The notes under the pieces: generated by a model
Told to the model about the DNA's origin: nothing
The model's database searches: none
What the model saw: the letters and a program-made list of their open reading frames with translations, nothing else
Shown here: positions 9,033 to 15,445 of the stretch, in pieces
Layout: every line of letters starts with the position of its first letter
How positions within the stretch are numbered: the stretch's first letter is position 1
Position numbers and translations under genes: made by a program
Assembly: GCA_014654115.1 (NCBI GenBank)
Contig: JACWDO010000002.1
Span: forward strand, 21,597-85,596
Length of the DNA: 64,000 nt
From: Pelagibacterales bacterium SAG-MED17
GTDB taxonomy: Bacteria; Pseudomonadota; Alphaproteobacteria; Pelagibacterales; Pelagibacteraceae
Reading direction: 5' to 3'

Positions 9033-9107
9033 TGGTACCCTGGCTTGGAATTGAACCAAAAACTAAAGTTCCACAAACTTTCGTGATAACCATTTCACCA
9101 CCAGGGC
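9033..9107 (-). tRNA. tRNA-His (GTG), CCA encoded, discriminator A73
   Basis: Read on the minus strand the 75 bases fold as a cloverleaf: acceptor GCCCTGG with CCAGGGT, D arm GTGA/TCAC, anticodon stem AAAGT/ACTTT with loop TTGTGGA (anticodon GTG), T arm TTTGG/CCAAG with loop TTCAATT, then A73 and encoded CCA. The first acceptor pair is G1-U72. Most bacterial tRNA-His have a G-1:C73 pair; here position 73 is A, as known for a subset of alphaproteobacteria. The genomic base just upstream is G, so whether a G-1 is retained cannot be told. The gene abuts hisS. Confidence 0.93.
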
Positions 9108-9117
9108 CTATTGTTGT

Positions 9118-9123
9118 TTTATA
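9118..9123 (-). promoter_or_regulatory. Possible -10 element for tRNA-His/hisS/hisZ/hisG
   Basis: TATAAA on the minus strand ends 10 bases before the tRNA-His 5' end, the right distance for a -10 box. No good -35 hexamer is seen at 16-18 bases upstream. It would drive tRNA-His and probably the hisS-hisZ-hisG genes as one transcript. Confidence 0.35.
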
Positions 9124-9242
9124 CTAATTAGAGTTAAATTTAAATTTTTAAATAATCAAATAGCTAGCTGCAAGCCAGCATGAAAATGATGTCTTATGTG
9201 AGGTAGGAACATTATACTATTTTTGATCATGACGTTTAAATA

Positions 9243-9262
9243 GCATTTTAGACTTAAAATGC
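9243..9262 (-). repeat. Perfect short hairpin between csp and tRNA-His
   Basis: Perfect inverted repeat GCATTTTA / TAAAATGC with a 4-base loop. It lies in the 230-base non-coding stretch (9108-9337) after the cold-shock gene, read in the csp direction after a larger hairpin. No long T run follows, so it is only a weak terminator candidate. It may be part of a structured 3' UTR or a small RNA. Confidence 0.5.
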
Positions 9263-9271
9263 AAGTATGTA

Positions 9272-9317
9272 TTGTATAGGAATATTCGTAGGTTTGCCCA
9301 CTATTATTCCTATACAA
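9272..9317 (-). repeat. 13-bp perfect stem hairpin downstream of csp
   Basis: Exact 13-base inverted repeat TTGTATAGGAATA (9272-9284) and TATTCCTATACAA (9305-9317) with a 20-base loop, starting 20 bases after the csp stop codon. The loop holds the only G+C-rich bases of the neighbourhood. It is not followed by a U tract. Could be a csp transcription-end or stability structure, or part of an unannotated small RNA together with the hairpin at 9243-9262. Confidence 0.6.
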
Positions 9318-9337
9318 AATTTTAAATGAAATAAATT

Positions 9338-9550
9338 TTAAGAAGTTTTCTTTAAATTCACTGCGCTTGGACCTTTATCTCCATCTTGAATTTCAAATTC
9401 TACAGCGTCGTTCTCATTCAAAAAACGAAGTCCTGCTTCACGAACTGCGCTTGCATGAACGAAACAATCTTTTTCTCCGTCTTCTCTTTCTATAAACCCG
9501 TAGCCCTTCTTACCGTTGAACCACTTTACTTTTCCTTTTAATGTACTCAT
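9338..9550 (-). CDS. Cold shock domain protein (CspA family)
   Basis: Single cold-shock domain of 70 residues that binds single-stranded nucleic acid as an RNA chaperone. RNP1 (KGYGFI, about residues 15-20) and RNP2 (CFVHAS, about 29-34) are both present, as is the VKWFN entry to the barrel. Start ATG at 9550. A perfect TATAAT lies about 23 bases upstream of the start, giving a short leader rather than the long cold-box leader of E. coli cspA. Followed by two perfect hairpins in a non-coding stretch. Confidence 0.95.
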   Translation of the reverse strand: MSTLKGKVKWFNGKKGYGFIEREDGEKDCFVHASAVREAGLRFLNENDAVEFEIQDGDKGPSAVNLKKTS

Positions 9551-9572
9551 ACTTTTCTTTTACTCTTTCTTT

Positions 9573-9578
9573 ATTATA
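9573..9578 (-). promoter_or_regulatory. -10 box of csp promoter
   Basis: Perfect TATAAT on the minus strand, which would start transcription about 15 bases before the csp ATG. The -35 position has no clear TTGACA-like match. The short interval from 9579 up to the tRNA-Phe gene at 9669 holds imperfect hairpins but no gene. Confidence 0.45.
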
Positions 9579-9668
9579 TTAAATTTAGCTAAACTTCAGC
9601 TAGCGGGATAATTATTAGATTTTAAAATTGAATGCAAGCATTTTTGCTGCAAGGTTTTATTCCAAAAG

Positions 9669-9744
9669 TGGTGGCTTCGGCGGGACTCGAACCAGCGACA
9701 CAAGCCTTTTCAGGGCTCTGCTCTACCAACTGAGCTACGAAGCC
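9669..9744 (-). tRNA. tRNA-Phe (GAA), CCA encoded
   Basis: Cloverleaf on the minus strand: acceptor GGCTTCG/CGAAGCC, D arm with AGCTCAGTTGGTAGAGC, anticodon loop CTGAAAA (anticodon GAA), T loop TTCGAGT, A73 and encoded CCA. The T stem GCTGG/CCCGC contains a U-C mismatch at its middle pair, which is uncommon. It starts 6 bases after the infA stop codon, so it may be processed from the infA transcript. Confidence 0.93.
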
Positions 9745-9750
9745 ATTATT

Positions 9751-9969
9751 TTAAAATCTAAAAATAATTCTTCCTTTTGTCAAATCATAAGGACTAATTT
9801 CTACTGTAACATTGTCTCCTTGCAAAACTCTAATTCTATTTTTTCTTAATTTCCCAGCTGTGTGTGCGGTAACGATTTGCTTATTTTCACTTAATTCTAC
9901 CCTAAACATTGCATTGGGAAGAAGATCAATAACTTTTCCTTTGAACTCTAATAAGTCTTGTTTAGCCAA
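9751..9969 (-). CDS. infA: Translation initiation factor IF-1
   Basis: 72-residue OB-fold protein that binds the ribosomal A site during initiation. The family signature is clear ([12 protein letters not shown]-terminus, [26 protein letters not shown]). The start codon is TTG at 9969, supported by an AGGAG ribosome binding site at 9978-9982 with an 8-base spacer. It overlaps the end of hisD by 8 bases and is followed 6 bases later by tRNA-Phe on the same strand. Confidence 0.95.
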   Translation of the reverse strand: MAKQDLLEFKGKVIDLLPNAMFRVELSENKQIVTAHTAGKLRKNRIRVLQGDNVTVEISPYDLTKGRIIFRF

Positions 9970-11236
9970 TATTATTTCTCCTTATTCTAGATTTAATACT
10001 CAAAGCATGACCTTTTAATTCTTCATACTCAGCGAGATGTGTAGCGTATTCTCCTATTTTCTCAACACCTTTTTTTGAAAGAGTTATAAGGCTAATTTTT
10101 TTATAAAATTCACTTAAATTTAATCCTGATGAAAATTTAGCTGATGAATTAGTTGGTAGTACATGATTTGTTCCAACGGCATAGTCACTTAGTGCCATAG
10201 GAGAATATTTTCCTATACAAATACTTCCTGCGTTAAAAATTTTATCTTTGTACTTTTTATAATTACCAACATTTATTTCTAAATGCTCAGGTGCTATCTC
10301 ATTAATTATATCAATAATCTGCTTATCATTATATACCTTTAAAACCAGTCCATTACTTTTAATACTTTTAGTTGCAATACTTTTTCTTGGTATTTCTTTT
10401 AATTTTAATTCTAAATCTTTTTTAAATTTTTTGATTAAATTTAAATCTTTAGTGATCAATATACACTGCGAATTCGAGTCATGTTCTGCTTGACCAATCA
10501 TAGATGTAGTGACTTCATTTAAATTAGTTTTGCTGTCTGCTAATACAGTAATTTCAGATGGACCTGCAATCATTCCTTCAATCCCTACATCTCCAAAAAC
10601 TTGTCTTTTAGCACCAGCAACAAAGACATTACCTGGACCAACAATTTTATTTACTTTTTGAATATAAGCTAAACTACCTATAGCTTGTGCTCCTCCCATT
10701 GAATAAATTTCGCTTATTCCTAATTTTTTTGCAGCATATAAAACCGCAGGATTTAATTTTCCATTATTTTTTGGATTTGCTAGTACAATTCTTTTGACAC
10801 CTGCAATTTTTGCTGGAATAGCATTCATCAACAAAGTTGATGGTAAGTTTGCTGGAACATAAATACCAACTGATTGGATTGGCACGTATTTATATTCTAT
10901 TTTATTATTAAAACTATCTATATAAAAAATATCTTTAGTTTTTTGTGCAGCATGAAATTTAAGTATCCGTTTGTATGAAAAATCTATAGCTCTTTTAATC
11001 TTGGGATCTAAAGATTTAATTGCTTTATCAATTTGCTTAATATTTGGCTTAATTTGACTATTTTTACTAAATTTTTTCTCATATTTTAACAGACTTTTAT
11101 TTTTATTATTCTTAATATCCTTTAAAATTTTAGATATGACTTTATTTTCAGTTTTTTTTCCAGATCTTCTAAGATCCAAAAATTTTGTTAAAATATTTAA
11201 GTAGTTTTTTTTATTACAATTAATTAATTTTATCAT
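9962..11236 (-). CDS. hisD: Histidinol dehydrogenase
   Basis: Last two steps of histidine synthesis: oxidises histidinol to histidine with two NAD+. The 424-residue product shows the family signature around [12 protein letters not shown] and [11 protein letters not shown], and the Zn-ligand and catalytic-base segments QAEHDSNSQ and NHVLPT near the C-terminus. It is not with hisG/hisZ but in the murA-DUF2948-hisD-infA run, an order common in alphaproteobacteria. It overlaps the DUF2948 gene by 17 bases. Confidence 0.95.
   Translation of the reverse strand: MIKLINCNKKNYLNILTKFLDLRRSGKKTENKVISKILKDIKNNKNKSLLKYEKKFSKNSQIKPNIKQIDKAIKSLDPKIKRAIDFSYKRILKFHAAQKTKDIFYIDSFNNKIEYKYVPIQSVGIYVPANLPSTLLMNAIPAKIAGVKRIVLANPKNNGKLNPAVLYAAKKLGISEIYSMGGAQAIGSLAYIQKVNKIVGPGNVFVAGAKRQVFGDVGIEGMIAGPSEITVLADSKTNLNEVTTSMIGQAEHDSNSQCILITKDLNLIKKFKKDLELKLKEIPRKSIATKSIKSNGLVLKVYNDKQIIDIINEIAPEHLEINVGNYKKYKDKIFNAGSICIGKYSPMALSDYAVGTNHVLPTNSSAKFSSGLNLSEFYKKISLITLSKKGVEKIGEYATHLAEYEELKGHALSIKSRIRRNNIG
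9978..9982 (-). promoter_or_regulatory. Strong Shine-Dalgarno fixing the TTG start of infA
   Basis: AGGAG on the minus strand with 8 bases to the TTG start codon. It sits inside the hisD coding region. A strong site is uncommon among the gene starts examined in this window, many of which have none. Confidence 0.7.
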
Positions 11237-11627
11237 TTATTATCTTTTGATCTTCTAGTGTTACTTCAATTACTTCAGCGGCAAGAGTTATAATTCTATT
11301 TTCTGAAAATAACATAGTTATTTCAAAATTCTCCTCTTTCTTGAAAATATCAATTGTTAATAGTTCTAATATAAGATTAGTGTCTTTTTGGTCTATATTC
11401 TTTGATTTTGATGAATTAATAAATTCAAATTTAACAATACTATTTATTATTTTATTTTTGTTATCCTCTTCTTTGCTAAATCTTGCTATTGAGATCAGGA
11501 AAATTTTATTTGAAGCTAAATATTTAACATCATCAATATTAACTTTCCCTTCAGAACAGCACGCTGAAATAATGTGTAAATCTTCGGGAGTTTGTGCAAT
11601 TATTTTTTTTAAGTACTGGTTTTCCAT
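11220..11627 (-). CDS. DUF2948 family protein
   Basis: 135-residue protein of unknown function that in alphaproteobacteria typically lies between murA and hisD, as here. The N-terminal PEDLHIISACCSEG-type segment and the C-terminal IxLxAEVIEVTLED strand pattern fit the family. The ATG at 11627 shares its A with the murA stop (TGATG), making this the natural start. No signal peptide or membrane segment. Function is unknown; context offers no specific role beyond co-expression. Confidence 0.78.
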   Translation of the reverse strand: MENQYLKKIIAQTPEDLHIISACCSEGKVNIDDVKYLASNKIFLISIARFSKEEDNKNKIINSIVKFEFINSSKSKNIDQKDTNLILELLTIDIFKKEENFEITMLFSENRIITLAAEVIEVTLEDQKIINDKIN

Positions 11628-12889
11628 CAATTAACCCTTCTAATATTTACCCCAACTTTTCTGAGTTTATTCTCTATATTTTCATATCCTCTATCGAGGT
11701 GATAAATTCTATTAATAGTAGACGATCCTCTGGCAACTATTGCAGCCAAAACTAATGCAACTGAAGCTCTTAAGTCACTAGACATCAATTCAGCAGCTTG
11801 AAAGTTAGTATCACCTGAAATAAATGCCCTATTTTTTTTAATCGAAATCTCAGCACCTAATCTTCTTAATTCAGCTACATGCATAAATCTATTTTCGAAA
11901 ATACTTTCAGTTATTGAGCTTTTGCCTTTAGCCCTACAAAGTAGAACCATGAACTGTGCTTGTAAATCTGTAGGAAAATATGGGTATTCTTTAGTTACTA
12001 AATTACTTATACTTTTTATTTTTTTTGGACCAGATATATGAATTTGTTTCTTAGCTACTTTAATTTTGGCTCCAACTTTTTTTAATAATGATAATTCTGT
12101 TTTTATTATTTTTGGATCAAAATTATTTATTTTTAAATTCCCACCAGTTAAACAAGCTGCTACACAAAAAGTTCCTGTTTCTATTCTATCCGACATAACA
12201 GAATAACTTGTACTTTCTAAAGAATTAATACCTTCAATCTTTAAAGTACGTTTACCAATAAATTTAATGTTAGCACCACCTGATTTTAAAAAATTTATTA
12301 AATCAATTATTTCTGGCTCAATTGCAGCATTTCTAAGAATAGTAATTCCCTTAGCTAAACTTGCAGCTATAATTGTGTTTTCAGTTGCTCCAACACTAAT
12401 CTTTGAAAATCTAATTTTTGCACCTTTTAGTTTTCCTTTCGTATTTGCATGGATATAACCCTTTTTAATTTCATATCTCATTCCAAGTTTTTTAAGTGCA
12501 TTCAAGTGATAATTTACAGGTCTTGCTCCTATTAAGCAGCCACCAGGCAAAGAAGTAATAGACTTTTGATGCTTAGCAACAAGTGCACCTAAAACTAATA
12601 TTCCAGCTCTCATAGTTCTGACAAGTGAATATGTTGCAAAATAATTTTGCTTTTTTTTCTTTGTTATTTTAACAATTTTTTTATTTTTACTGAATTTAAT
12701 TTCTGAACCTAGAGATTTTAAAAGGTTGATCATTGTATCTATATCTTTAACGCGAGGTAAATTCTTAATTATAACCTCTTTTTCAAACAAGATAGTTGAT
12801 GCTAAAATTGGTAAAGCAGCGTTTTTTGATCCTGAAATTGAAATTTCACCCTTTACTTTACAAGGGCCTTTAACAATAAATTTGTCCAT
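11627..12889 (-). CDS. murA: UDP-N-acetylglucosamine 1-carboxyvinyltransferase
   Basis: First committed step of peptidoglycan synthesis: transfers enolpyruvate from PEP to UDP-GlcNAc. The 420-residue product has the SGSKNAALP N-terminal motif and the catalytic loop PGGCLIGARPVNYHL with the reactive cysteine, so the enzyme is expected to be fosfomycin-sensitive. The C-terminal RGYENIENKLRKVG motif is also present. It follows dcd by 2 bases and shares a base with the DUF2948 gene. Normal family length. Confidence 0.96.
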   Translation of the reverse strand: MDKFIVKGPCKVKGEISISGSKNAALPILASTILFEKEVIIKNLPRVKDIDTMINLLKSLGSEIKFSKNKKIVKITKKKKQNYFATYSLVRTMRAGILVLGALVAKHQKSITSLPGGCLIGARPVNYHLNALKKLGMRYEIKKGYIHANTKGKLKGAKIRFSKISVGATENTIIAASLAKGITILRNAAIEPEIIDLINFLKSGGANIKFIGKRTLKIEGINSLESTSYSVMSDRIETGTFCVAACLTGGNLKINNFDPKIIKTELSLLKKVGAKIKVAKKQIHISGPKKIKSISNLVTKEYPYFPTDLQAQFMVLLCRAKGKSSITESIFENRFMHVAELRRLGAEISIKKNRAFISGDTNFQAAELMSSDLRASVALVLAAIVARGSSTINRIYHLDRGYENIENKLRKVGVNIRRVN

Positions 12890-12891
12890 TA

Positions 12892-13446
12892 TTATATTTT
12901 CGGAAGTGTAACTCCCTTTTGACCCTGATATTTACCATTTCTATCTGCATACGATACTAGCGGATCTTCATTACCCTTAATGAAAACAAATTGAGCAACT
13001 CCTTCATTAGCATAAATTTTTGCTGGTAATGGAGTTGTATTAGAAAATTCTAAAGTCACATGTCCTTCCCAGCCCGGCTCGAGAGGAGTAACATTTACAA
13101 TTATTCCACATCTTGCATATGTAGATTTTCCTAAACATATAACCAAAACATTTTTAGGAATCTTAAAATATTCTACTGTTCTTGCTAGCACAAAGGAATT
13201 GGGTGGTATTATACATTCAGTTGAGTTTTTTGTTATAAAATTTGAAGATTTAAAATTTTTTGGATCTACAATTTCAGAATTTACGTTAGTAAAAATTTTA
13301 AATTCATCAGATACTCTCGCATCATAACCATATGATGAAACACCAAATGAGATTTTATCACCTCTAACTTGTTTATCTTCAAAAGGAGAGATCATGTCAT
13401 TATCTCTAGCCATTTGTATAATCCACTTATCAGATTGAACTGACAT
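12892..13446 (-). CDS. dcd: dCTP deaminase
   Basis: Deaminates dCTP to dUTP, feeding dTMP synthesis. The 184-residue product has the [22 protein letters not shown] and [15 protein letters not shown] blocks of the trimeric dUTPase/dCTP deaminase fold, including the catalytic glutamate of the last block. Its ATG shares one base with the stop codon of the preceding 34-codon gene (TAATG), suggesting coupled translation. Confidence 0.95.
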   Translation of the reverse strand: MSVQSDKWIIQMARDNDMISPFEDKQVRGDKISFGVSSYGYDARVSDEFKIFTNVNSEIVDPKNFKSSNFITKNSTECIIPPNSFVLARTVEYFKIPKNVLVICLGKSTYARCGIIVNVTPLEPGWEGHVTLEFSNTTPLPAKIYANEGVAQFVFIKGNEDPLVSYADRNGKYQGQKGVTLPKI

Positions 13447-13550
13447 TACTTATTTTTTTTCTTTGTTTTTTTTTGAAATTCTTTTCTTTTTTTTAAATTT
13501 TTTCTTAAAGCAAGCTCGAGTTTACTAAAATTATTCTTTTTCGAACTCAT
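13446..13550 (-). CDS. Small basic protein, 34 residues, unknown function
   Basis: Short reading frame encoding a 34-residue lysine-rich peptide that begins [10 protein letters not shown] and contains an [13 protein letters not shown] helix-like segment. The start lies 2 bases after the stop of the upstream 65-residue gene and the stop overlaps the dcd ATG (TAATG). This tight fit, plus reminiscence of small alphaproteobacterial proteins with an LRxNLxKRK motif, supports a real gene. A role in RNA or ribosome binding is conceivable from its charge only. Confidence 0.55.
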   Translation of the reverse strand: MSSKKNNFSKLELALRKNLKKRKEFQKKTKKKNK

Positions 13551-13552
13551 CT

Positions 13553-13750
13553 TTATTTTTTGTCAGGGTTCGTTAGATGATCAAGAGTTATAACCTGATC
13601 AAGAGGAACAGTCTTATCTGCTTCTATTGTAACTGGGCCAGTTTTCACCTGCTTCTTAGCTCTTTTTTCTGCAAGTTTTTTCTCTCTTTTTGCTTTTTTT
13701 TCCATGAGCTTTGCATTTTTATTAGCTCCATATGTGTAGTGAATTCCCAT
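13553..13750 (-). CDS. Small charged protein, 65 residues, unknown function
   Basis: 65-residue protein beginning MGIHYTYGANKNAK, followed by a lysine/alanine/glutamate-rich helix (about residues 15-35) and a short C-terminal region TVPLDQVITLDHLT. No known domain recognised. It heads the minus-strand run 65-aa gene, 34-aa gene, dcd, murA, DUF2948, hisD, infA. The base composition matches neighbours, and the ordered C-terminal segment argues against a chance frame. Confidence 0.6.
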   Translation of the reverse strand: MGIHYTYGANKNAKLMEKKAKREKKLAEKRAKKQVKTGPVTIEADKTVPLDQVITLDHLTNPDKK

Positions 13751-13845
13751 AACATTTTCCTTAATAAGATATAACTTATTTTCAAAAAAAATTAAGGCAA
13801 TAATTTGAAAAATTAGAATTTATACACTAATTTAACTTAAATATT

Positions 13846-13919
13846 GCCCCTATAGTTAAATGGTATAACACATCCATGGTAAGGATGAGTTTCCAGTTCA
13901 ATTCTGGATGGGGGCACCA
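13846..13919 (+). tRNA. tRNA-Thr (GGT), CCA encoded
   Basis: 74-base cloverleaf: acceptor GCCCCTA/TGGGGGC, anticodon stem CATCC/GGATG with loop ATGGTAA (anticodon GGT), T arm TCCAG/CTGGA with loop TTCAATT, A73, CCA. The anticodon arm closely matches other bacterial tRNA-Thr(GGT). It lies between divergent and convergent genes and ends 3 bases before the convergent VTT-domain gene. Confidence 0.93.
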
Positions 13920-13922
13920 TTG

Positions 13923-14642
13923 TTATTTTTCATAAAATTTTTTTTTTAGCAAAAGACCAATTAAAACTAAAATTACAATTCCCAGAATTGGTAAATAAAT
14001 GTCAGGAGAAAAAATTAATTCAGAAATACTTGGTAACTCAGAATTTTCCTTCAAAACCTTGCTTAAGCCAGCTCCAAGAGATGCTCCAACAAATAATTGT
14101 GGAGTCATTCCAATTATTGATCCTAGAAAGAAATTTCTAACCTTAACGTTAAATATTGTTGGTAAAATATTTGAAATAAAAAAAGGTAAGCCACCGATAA
14201 ATCTATAGATTAGAAAAAAAATAAATTCATTTTTTTTAAACTTTTCAGTTAAGTTACTAAAACGAGACGAAAATTTTTCTTCAACCAAATCTTTTAAAAA
14301 ATAATTTGCAAACATATAAAGAAATGTTGCACCAATAGATAATCCTAATACTATGATTAGGGTTCCTAACCACTTTCCAAAAATAAAACCACCAACTAGA
14401 AAAACTGGTGATCCAAAACCTAATAAAAGGACCCAGACTATGGTGCCTATTAAAAAAATAATACTTGATAAAAAAACATTACTATTTTTAATATTCTCTA
14501 AAGCATCTCTATTTTCTCTTATTAATTCATAACTTGAAAAATCCTGAAAGGAAAAGTTGTTAAAAAAAATCAATAAAAAAACAAATACTATCAAAATATA
14601 GGCAGAACCTAAAAATAGTTTAATTTTTTTTTCTCTATTCAT
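13923..14642 (-). CDS. TVP38/TMEM64 family (VTT domain) membrane protein
   Basis: 239-residue inner-membrane protein with a N-terminal helix (about 8-28), a central VTT/DedA-like domain and a C-terminal helix (about 213-233). The family's features are present: GGFIFGKWLG re-entrant loop, the R-x-IGG-LPF motif (here YRFIGGLPFF), and a later GMTPQLFVGASLG segment. VTT proteins are linked to lipid scrambling and membrane maintenance; the substrate here is not known. It is convergent with tRNA-Thr and divergent from rpmH. Confidence 0.82.
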   Translation of the reverse strand: MNREKKIKLFLGSAYILIVFVFLLIFFNNFSFQDFSSYELIRENRDALENIKNSNVFLSSIIFLIGTIVWVLLLGFGSPVFLVGGFIFGKWLGTLIIVLGLSIGATFLYMFANYFLKDLVEEKFSSRFSNLTEKFKKNEFIFFLIYRFIGGLPFFISNILPTIFNVKVRNFFLGSIIGMTPQLFVGASLGAGLSKVLKENSELPSISELIFSPDIYLPILGIVILVLIGLLLKKKFYEK

Positions 14643-14724
14643 TGATTTTTAACTTATTAAAAATCGCTGTACTTATATATATATATTTGTATAACTACCG
14701 AAATTTAACATTAATTTAACAACA

Positions 14725-14862
14725 ATGAAACGTACATATCAACCAAGTAACAGGAAAAGAAAAAAAGCTGTTGGCTTTAGAGCCAAAAAAAAGACCAAGG
14801 GTGGAAGAAAAGTATTAAAAAGAAGAAGAGCCAAAGGAAGAAAAAAATTAACAAACGCTTAA
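14725..14862 (+). CDS. rpmH: Ribosomal protein L34
   Basis: 45-residue, highly basic protein of the large subunit. The family signature MKRTYQPS at the start, GFRA near residue 17 and RRRAKGR near residue 33 are all present. The stop codon overlaps the rnpA start (TAATG), the classical rpmH-rnpA arrangement. Confidence 0.96.
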   Translation: MKRTYQPSNRKRKKAVGFRAKKKTKGGRKVLKRRRAKGRKKLTNA

Positions 14863-15203
14863 TGAAAAATAAGATTGTTAGCCTTTCTAAAAATGAGGAT
14901 TTTAAGTCTATTCTAAGTGGAAATAAAATTTCTAACAAATACTTAACAATTTTCTTTAAAAAACTTTCTGATAAAAATAATAATAGATTAAATATTAGTT
15001 TTGTAGCCAAAAAAAAAATTGGAAATGCAGTAATTAGGAATAGAATTAAAAGAAGGCTAAGAAATATTATGAATGAAGCTGTGAAATCAATTAACATTAA
15101 TCTTAATTACTGTTATTTATTGATTGCAAGAATATCTGTTAGCAGAGATCCCTACGACAAAATAAAAATTGCAACACTAGAGGACTTTAAAAAAATTAAA
15201 TGA
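14862..15203 (+). CDS. rnpA: Ribonuclease P protein component
   Basis: 113-residue protein subunit that helps RNase P RNA mature tRNA 5' ends. The RNA-binding motif RNRIKRRLR (about residues 59-67) and the N-terminal KNEDFKSIL helix are clear. It lies between rpmH (1-base overlap) and yidD (4-base overlap). Confidence 0.93.
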   Translation: MKNKIVSLSKNEDFKSILSGNKISNKYLTIFFKKLSDKNNNRLNISFVAKKKIGNAVIRNRIKRRLRNIMNEAVKSININLNYCYLLIARISVSRDPYDKIKIATLEDFKKIK

Positions 15204-15442
15204 CCAATTTTATTAAATTTTTAATGATCAAATTTATTAGGTTTTATCAAATACTTATATCTCCATATCTAGGAAATAATTGTAGATATCTTCCAACATG
15301 TTCTCATTATTTTATAGAAAATCTAAAAGAGAATGGAATTTTAAAAGGAAGTATTAATGGATTTAAAAGAATACTCAGTTGTCATCCGATAAAATTTTTG
15401 GGTGGTGGAGAAGGATTTGATCCAGTGAAAAAGAAAAAGTAG
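15200..15442 (+). CDS. yidD: YidD membrane protein insertion efficiency factor
   Basis: 80-residue amphipathic protein that assists YidC-dependent insertion. It has the family motif IRFYQILISPYLGNNCRYLPTCS with two cysteines and the C-terminal CHP/GGxxGFDPV region. ATGA overlap with rnpA and 3 bases before yidC make the order rnpA-yidD-yidC. Confidence 0.94.
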   Translation: MTNFIKFLMIKFIRFYQILISPYLGNNCRYLPTCSHYFIENLKENGILKGSINGFKRILSCHPIKFLGGGEGFDPVKKKK

Positions 15443-15445
15443 TTT

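Noticed and set aside
9029..9076. N-terminal extension of hisS
   Set aside because: These codons are inside the tRNA-His gene, and the extra 16 residues have no counterpart in HisRS. The ATG at 9028 is preferred.
8862..9086. Plus-strand open frame across the hisS 5' end and tRNA-His
   Set aside because: Shadow of hisS and the tRNA.
14675..14690. Short TA repeat upstream of rpmH
   Set aside because: Simple sequence in A+T-rich DNA; no sign of function beyond a possible open promoter region.
14777..15097. Minus-strand open frame of 106 codons, very hydrophobic (L/F/I-rich)
   Set aside because: It is the antisense of rpmH and rnpA. The L/F composition is the complement of lysine codons.
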